Source of the DNA: Armatimonadota bacterium | GTDB taxonomy: Bacteria > Armatimonadota > Armatimonadia > Armatimonadales > Armatimonadaceae | Assembly (NCBI GenBank): GCA_030833025.1 | Contig: JAURHZ010000087.1 | Location: 1 to 8,552, forward strand | Direction: 5' to 3' | DNA length: 8,552 nucleotides | Shown here: one piece after another, positions 6,893 through 8,552 of the stretch | Numbering within the stretch: position 1 is the stretch's first letter | Layout: each line of letters begins with the position of its first letter | Translations under genes and position numbers: made by a program | Notes under the pieces: model-generated | Database searches by the model: none | Seen by the model: only the letters and a program-made list of their open reading frames with translations | Told to the model about the DNA's origin: nothing

Positions 6893-7189
6893 TTAGCCCT
6901 TAGCGAGGAGGGCGGCAGCGATATCTTCCCACTCATCCTCTAAAGAAACGGTTGGCACTGGCTCGCCTGCTTTGCGGTACCAGTAGCCGGCATTCATGGC
7001 ATCCCCTTCCTTACGGTGGAGGTACGCATGCACCCATGAGCCTGCTTTTGAGTGGTCATCCTGGAGCAAATCGTGCGCACCGGTCCAGCTGCCACGCCGG
7101 TCGGCTGCAAGTGACTGGAGGCCATTCGAGTAGTGATCCACAGATGCGCCGGTGTCGCAGACTTGTTTGAAGAGTGTCAATGATGTCAT
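6893..7189 (-). CDS. Small conserved protein of unknown function with WVHAYLHRKEGD motif
   Basis: The 98-residue product has no signal peptide or membrane span and should be cytoplasmic. Its centre, AHDLLQDDHSKAGSWVHAYL (residues 38-57) followed by HRKEGDAMNAGYWYRKAG (58-75), matches a pattern I recall from uncharacterised bacterial proteins: W-x-H-A-x-x-H-R-(K/R)-E-x-D-x-x-N-A-x-Y-W-(Y/F)-R. The fixed His54, His58, Arg59, Glu61, Asp63 and Trp70 suggest a binding or catalytic site, but no activity is known to me. The start is uncertain. I chose the ATG at 7189-7187 because it precedes all similarity; in-frame ATGs at 7252 and 7369 would run through the promoter or into the lyase gene. No good Shine-Dalgarno is near it (CGGAGA is about 14 nt away). 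It converges on the membrane-protein gene with only 3 nt between stops and diverges from the lyase gene. Confidence 0.75.
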   Translation of the reverse strand: MTSLTLFKQVCDTGASVDHYSNGLQSLAADRRGSWTGAHDLLQDDHSKAGSWVHAYLHRKEGDAMNAGYWYRKAGEPVPTVSLEDEWEDIAAALLAKG

Positions 7190-7218
7190 ATGCTGGTGGA
7201 ATTCTCCGACGGTTGTTT

Positions 7219-7240
7219 GCAAATGCAGGTTGTGATTTGC
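7219..7240. promoter_or_regulatory. Possible operator, inverted repeat GCAAAT-N10-ATTTGC
   Basis: Perfect 6-nt arms GCAAAT (7219-7224) and ATTTGC (7235-7240) are separated by 10 nt, giving a spacing near two helical turns that would suit a dimeric regulator. The left arm is part of the 8-bp palindrome TTTGCAAA at 7216-7223. The element sits in the 85-nt divergent gap, over the putative -35 of the lyase gene and ahead of the minus-strand start. The arms are short, so chance is possible. Confidence 0.3.
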
Positions 7241-7257
7241 CGTGTGCCTCATAATAT
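7230..7257 (+). promoter_or_regulatory. Possible promoter of threonine ammonia-lyase
   Basis: The AT-rich stretch CATAATATA at 7250-7258 holds CATAAT (7250-7255, five of six to the -10 consensus) and TAATAT (7252-7257, four of six). TTGTGA at 7230-7235 matches the -35 consensus at four of six and is 16 nt before TAATAT or 14 nt before CATAAT. Transcription would start near 7262-7265, leaving a very short leader that begins at the ribosome site. Confidence 0.4.
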
Positions 7258-7258
7258 A
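7253..7258 (-). promoter_or_regulatory. Possible -10 element for the divergent small gene
   Basis: Read on the minus strand this is TATATT, five of six to the -10 consensus, about 64 nt before the small gene's ATG. It overlaps the plus-strand -10 candidates. No good -35 is visible on the minus strand, where upstream bases fall in the lyase ribosome site and first codons. Confidence 0.3.
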
Positions 7259-7262
7259 CGAT

Positions 7263-7268
7263 GAGGAG
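7263..7268 (+). promoter_or_regulatory. Strong Shine-Dalgarno site of threonine ammonia-lyase
   Basis: GAGGAG lies 6 nt before the ATG at 7275. This decides the start against the in-frame GTG at 7242, which would put the ribosome site inside the coding region and overlap the promoter. Confidence 0.85.
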
Positions 7269-7274
7269 AATTGC

Positions 7275-8504
7275 ATGATCCGTCTCGACACGATTAAGGC
7301 TGTGTATGACCGTGATGTCCGTCCGTTTGTGCGCGAGACACCGGTGTACCGGGGGCGGGGAATTTCCACTTTTGCGGAATGTAGTGACCTCTATTTCAAG
7401 ATGGAGAATCTTCAGCGTACGGGTTCGTTCAAGATTCGTGGAGGGTGTGCGCGTGTCGCGATGCTCTCCGATGCAGAACGAAAGCGCGGTGTGGTTACGG
7501 CGAGTGCTGGAAATCACGCGCAGGGGCTAGCGCTTGCGAGTAGCGAGGCGCGTGTGCCATGCCGGGTGGTGATGCCCCGTACTGCCAGCAATGCCAAAGT
7601 TGAGGCGACGCGTAGCTACGGCGCGGATGTGATTTTAGACGGTGAAAATTTCGATGAGGCTGTCGCGGTCGCGAAGGGTATCGCCGAAGCGGAGGGGCGG
7701 GTTTTTGTGTCCGCCTATGATGATGATGGCATTATCACTGGACAGGGCTCCCTTGGTGTCGAGTTGCTGGAACAGCTGCCGGATGTCGACACGGTAATTA
7801 TCCCGATTGGTGGCGGTGGGCTGTTTGCAGGCGTGTCCTGCGCCCTAAAAGAGGCCAAACCTGGTCTCCGTGTGATTGGTGTGCAAGCAGAAGGCGCGGA
7901 TGCAGCAGCACGCTCCTTCAAAGCAGGGCACCTGGTTCCACGGAAGCTTGCCGTGGACACCATCGCCGATGGCATCGCGATCAAAGCCCCAAGCGAACGG
8001 ACATTTCGCTATATCCAACGCTACGCGGATGATGTAGTAACCGTCTCAGATGATGCCATTGCGCAGGCGATTCTGCTATTGCTGACACGTATGAAGGTTC
8101 TCGTTGAGCCAAGCGGTGCGGCAAGCCTTGCAGCCCTCCTCGAACACAAAGGCCTTGGCCATGGACGAACCATTTCTCTCCTATGTGGTGGAAATATGGA
8201 CTTGAAGCTGCTAGCAGACATCATTGAGCGAGGGATGATTCGCCAAGGTCGCTACCTTCATATCTTTACGGCTGTCAAGGATAAACCCGGTGGACTGGCG
8301 GGGCTCCTCGATGCTGTCGCATCTGTTGGGGGAAACATCATGAATGTCGAGCATAACCGCTTGGCATCCGATGTTCGTTATGGCGCGACAGGTGTAGAGC
8401 TGCTGGTCGAGACGCGTGGTGCCGACCATGCGACATCGATTGCGAAGTATTTGATTGAGCAGGGCTACCCGGTTAGGCATATCGACCACGTTGGGATTCA
8501 GTAG
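7275..8504 (+). CDS. ilvA: Threonine ammonia-lyase (threonine dehydratase), PLP-dependent, with ACT domain
   Basis: This 409-residue enzyme deaminates L-threonine to 2-oxobutanoate and ammonia, the first committed step toward isoleucine, or threonine breakdown. It is a fold-type II PLP enzyme of the tryptophan synthase beta family. The Schiff-base lysine is K53 in GSFKIRGG, the substrate loop is SAGNHAQG at 77-84, and the phosphate-binding glycine loop is GGGGL at 179-183. The catalytic domain extends to about 320. Residues ~325-405 form one ACT domain (VKDKPGGLAGLL, GGNIMNVEHNR). One ACT-like domain and ~400 residues match the shorter threonine ammonia-lyase type rather than E. coli biosynthetic IlvA (514 residues, two ACT-like domains). 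Effector control through the ACT domain is expected, but whether isoleucine is the ligand cannot be read here; the name tdcB is sometimes used for similar proteins. Serine may also be a substrate. The gene stands alone on this side, divergent from the 98-residue gene. Confidence 0.94.
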   Translation: MIRLDTIKAVYDRDVRPFVRETPVYRGRGISTFAECSDLYFKMENLQRTGSFKIRGGCARVAMLSDAERKRGVVTASAGNHAQGLALASSEARVPCRVVMPRTASNAKVEATRSYGADVILDGENFDEAVAVAKGIAEAEGRVFVSAYDDDGIITGQGSLGVELLEQLPDVDTVIIPIGGGGLFAGVSCALKEAKPGLRVIGVQAEGADAAARSFKAGHLVPRKLAVDTIADGIAIKAPSERTFRYIQRYADDVVTVSDDAIAQAILLLLTRMKVLVEPSGAASLAALLEHKGLGHGRTISLLCGGNMDLKLLADIIERGMIRQGRYLHIFTAVKDKPGGLAGLLDAVASVGGNIMNVEHNRLASDVRYGATGVELLVETRGADHATSIAKYLIEQGYPVRHIDHVGIQ

Positions 8505-8552
8505 AGTGCATCCCAAACGGTAAAAATTATCGCCAGGCTCCATAAATAAGCG

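Noticed and set aside
7190..7369. Longer forms of the 98-residue minus-strand protein starting at 7252 or 7369
   Set aside because: They translate through the promoter region or into the lyase gene, add no recognisable similarity and have no ribosome site.
7937..7957. Hairpin TCCACGG/CCGTGGA inside the lyase gene
   Set aside because: A 7-bp stem in mid-coding sequence without a T-tract or regulatory position; expected by chance at this composition.
8505..8552. Weak AT-rich hairpin CGGTAA/TTATCG after the lyase gene as a terminator
   Set aside because: Six weak pairs, one of them G-T, with a 3-nt loop and no T-run; too unstable to call. The rest of this tail shows nothing.

Overview
The window reads as a bacterial chromosome segment of roughly 55% G+C (estimated by eye), densely coding and almost entirely on the plus strand. 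The first gene fragment ends in an H-X9-DG domain of the prepilin-processing-associated type. Such proteins are multiplied in Armatimonadota, Planctomycetota, Verrucomicrobiota and Lentisphaerota. Together with a Wzt-type exporter ATPase, a CsaB-type pyruvyl transferase and ordinary Shine-Dalgarno sites, this makes Armatimonadota my best guess, but no rRNA or other marker is present to settle it.

Layout. (1) 1-597: the C-terminal part of the H-X9-DG pseudopilin-like protein, closed by a hairpin terminator. (2) 712-3043: a two-gene surface-polysaccharide operon, with a Wzt-like ABC ATPase that carries a C-terminal cargo domain, then a polysaccharide pyruvyl transferase 4 nt downstream. (3) 3085-6889: a secreted M1 zinc metallopeptidase with a complete catalytic set, a Gfo/Idh/MocA oxidoreductase that starts 1 nt after the peptidase stop on a GTG codon, and an unrecognised membrane-anchored protein whose ATG abuts the oxidoreductase stop. 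(4) 6893-7189, minus strand: a 98-residue conserved protein of unknown function, convergent with (3). (5) 7275-8504: threonine ammonia-lyase with an ACT domain, divergent from (4) across an 85-nt region that contains overlapping -10-like elements and a small inverted repeat. The last 48 nt show no gene or convincing terminator.

How the genes work together. The ATPase and pyruvyl transferase most likely belong to one pathway that exports a cell-surface polysaccharide and decorates it with pyruvate ketals. The partner permease is not in the window. The peptidase, oxidoreductase and membrane protein are packed like an operon, but their functions do not form an obvious pathway. The lyase supplies 2-oxobutanoate for isoleucine synthesis or threonine breakdown.

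No clearly new multi-gene system is visible. The leads most worth following are the 98-residue protein with its shared regulatory region, the unrecognised membrane protein, and a strong excess of the 5-mer GGATG/CATCC across the window. There are no IS elements, CRISPR arrays, tRNAs or rRNAs.
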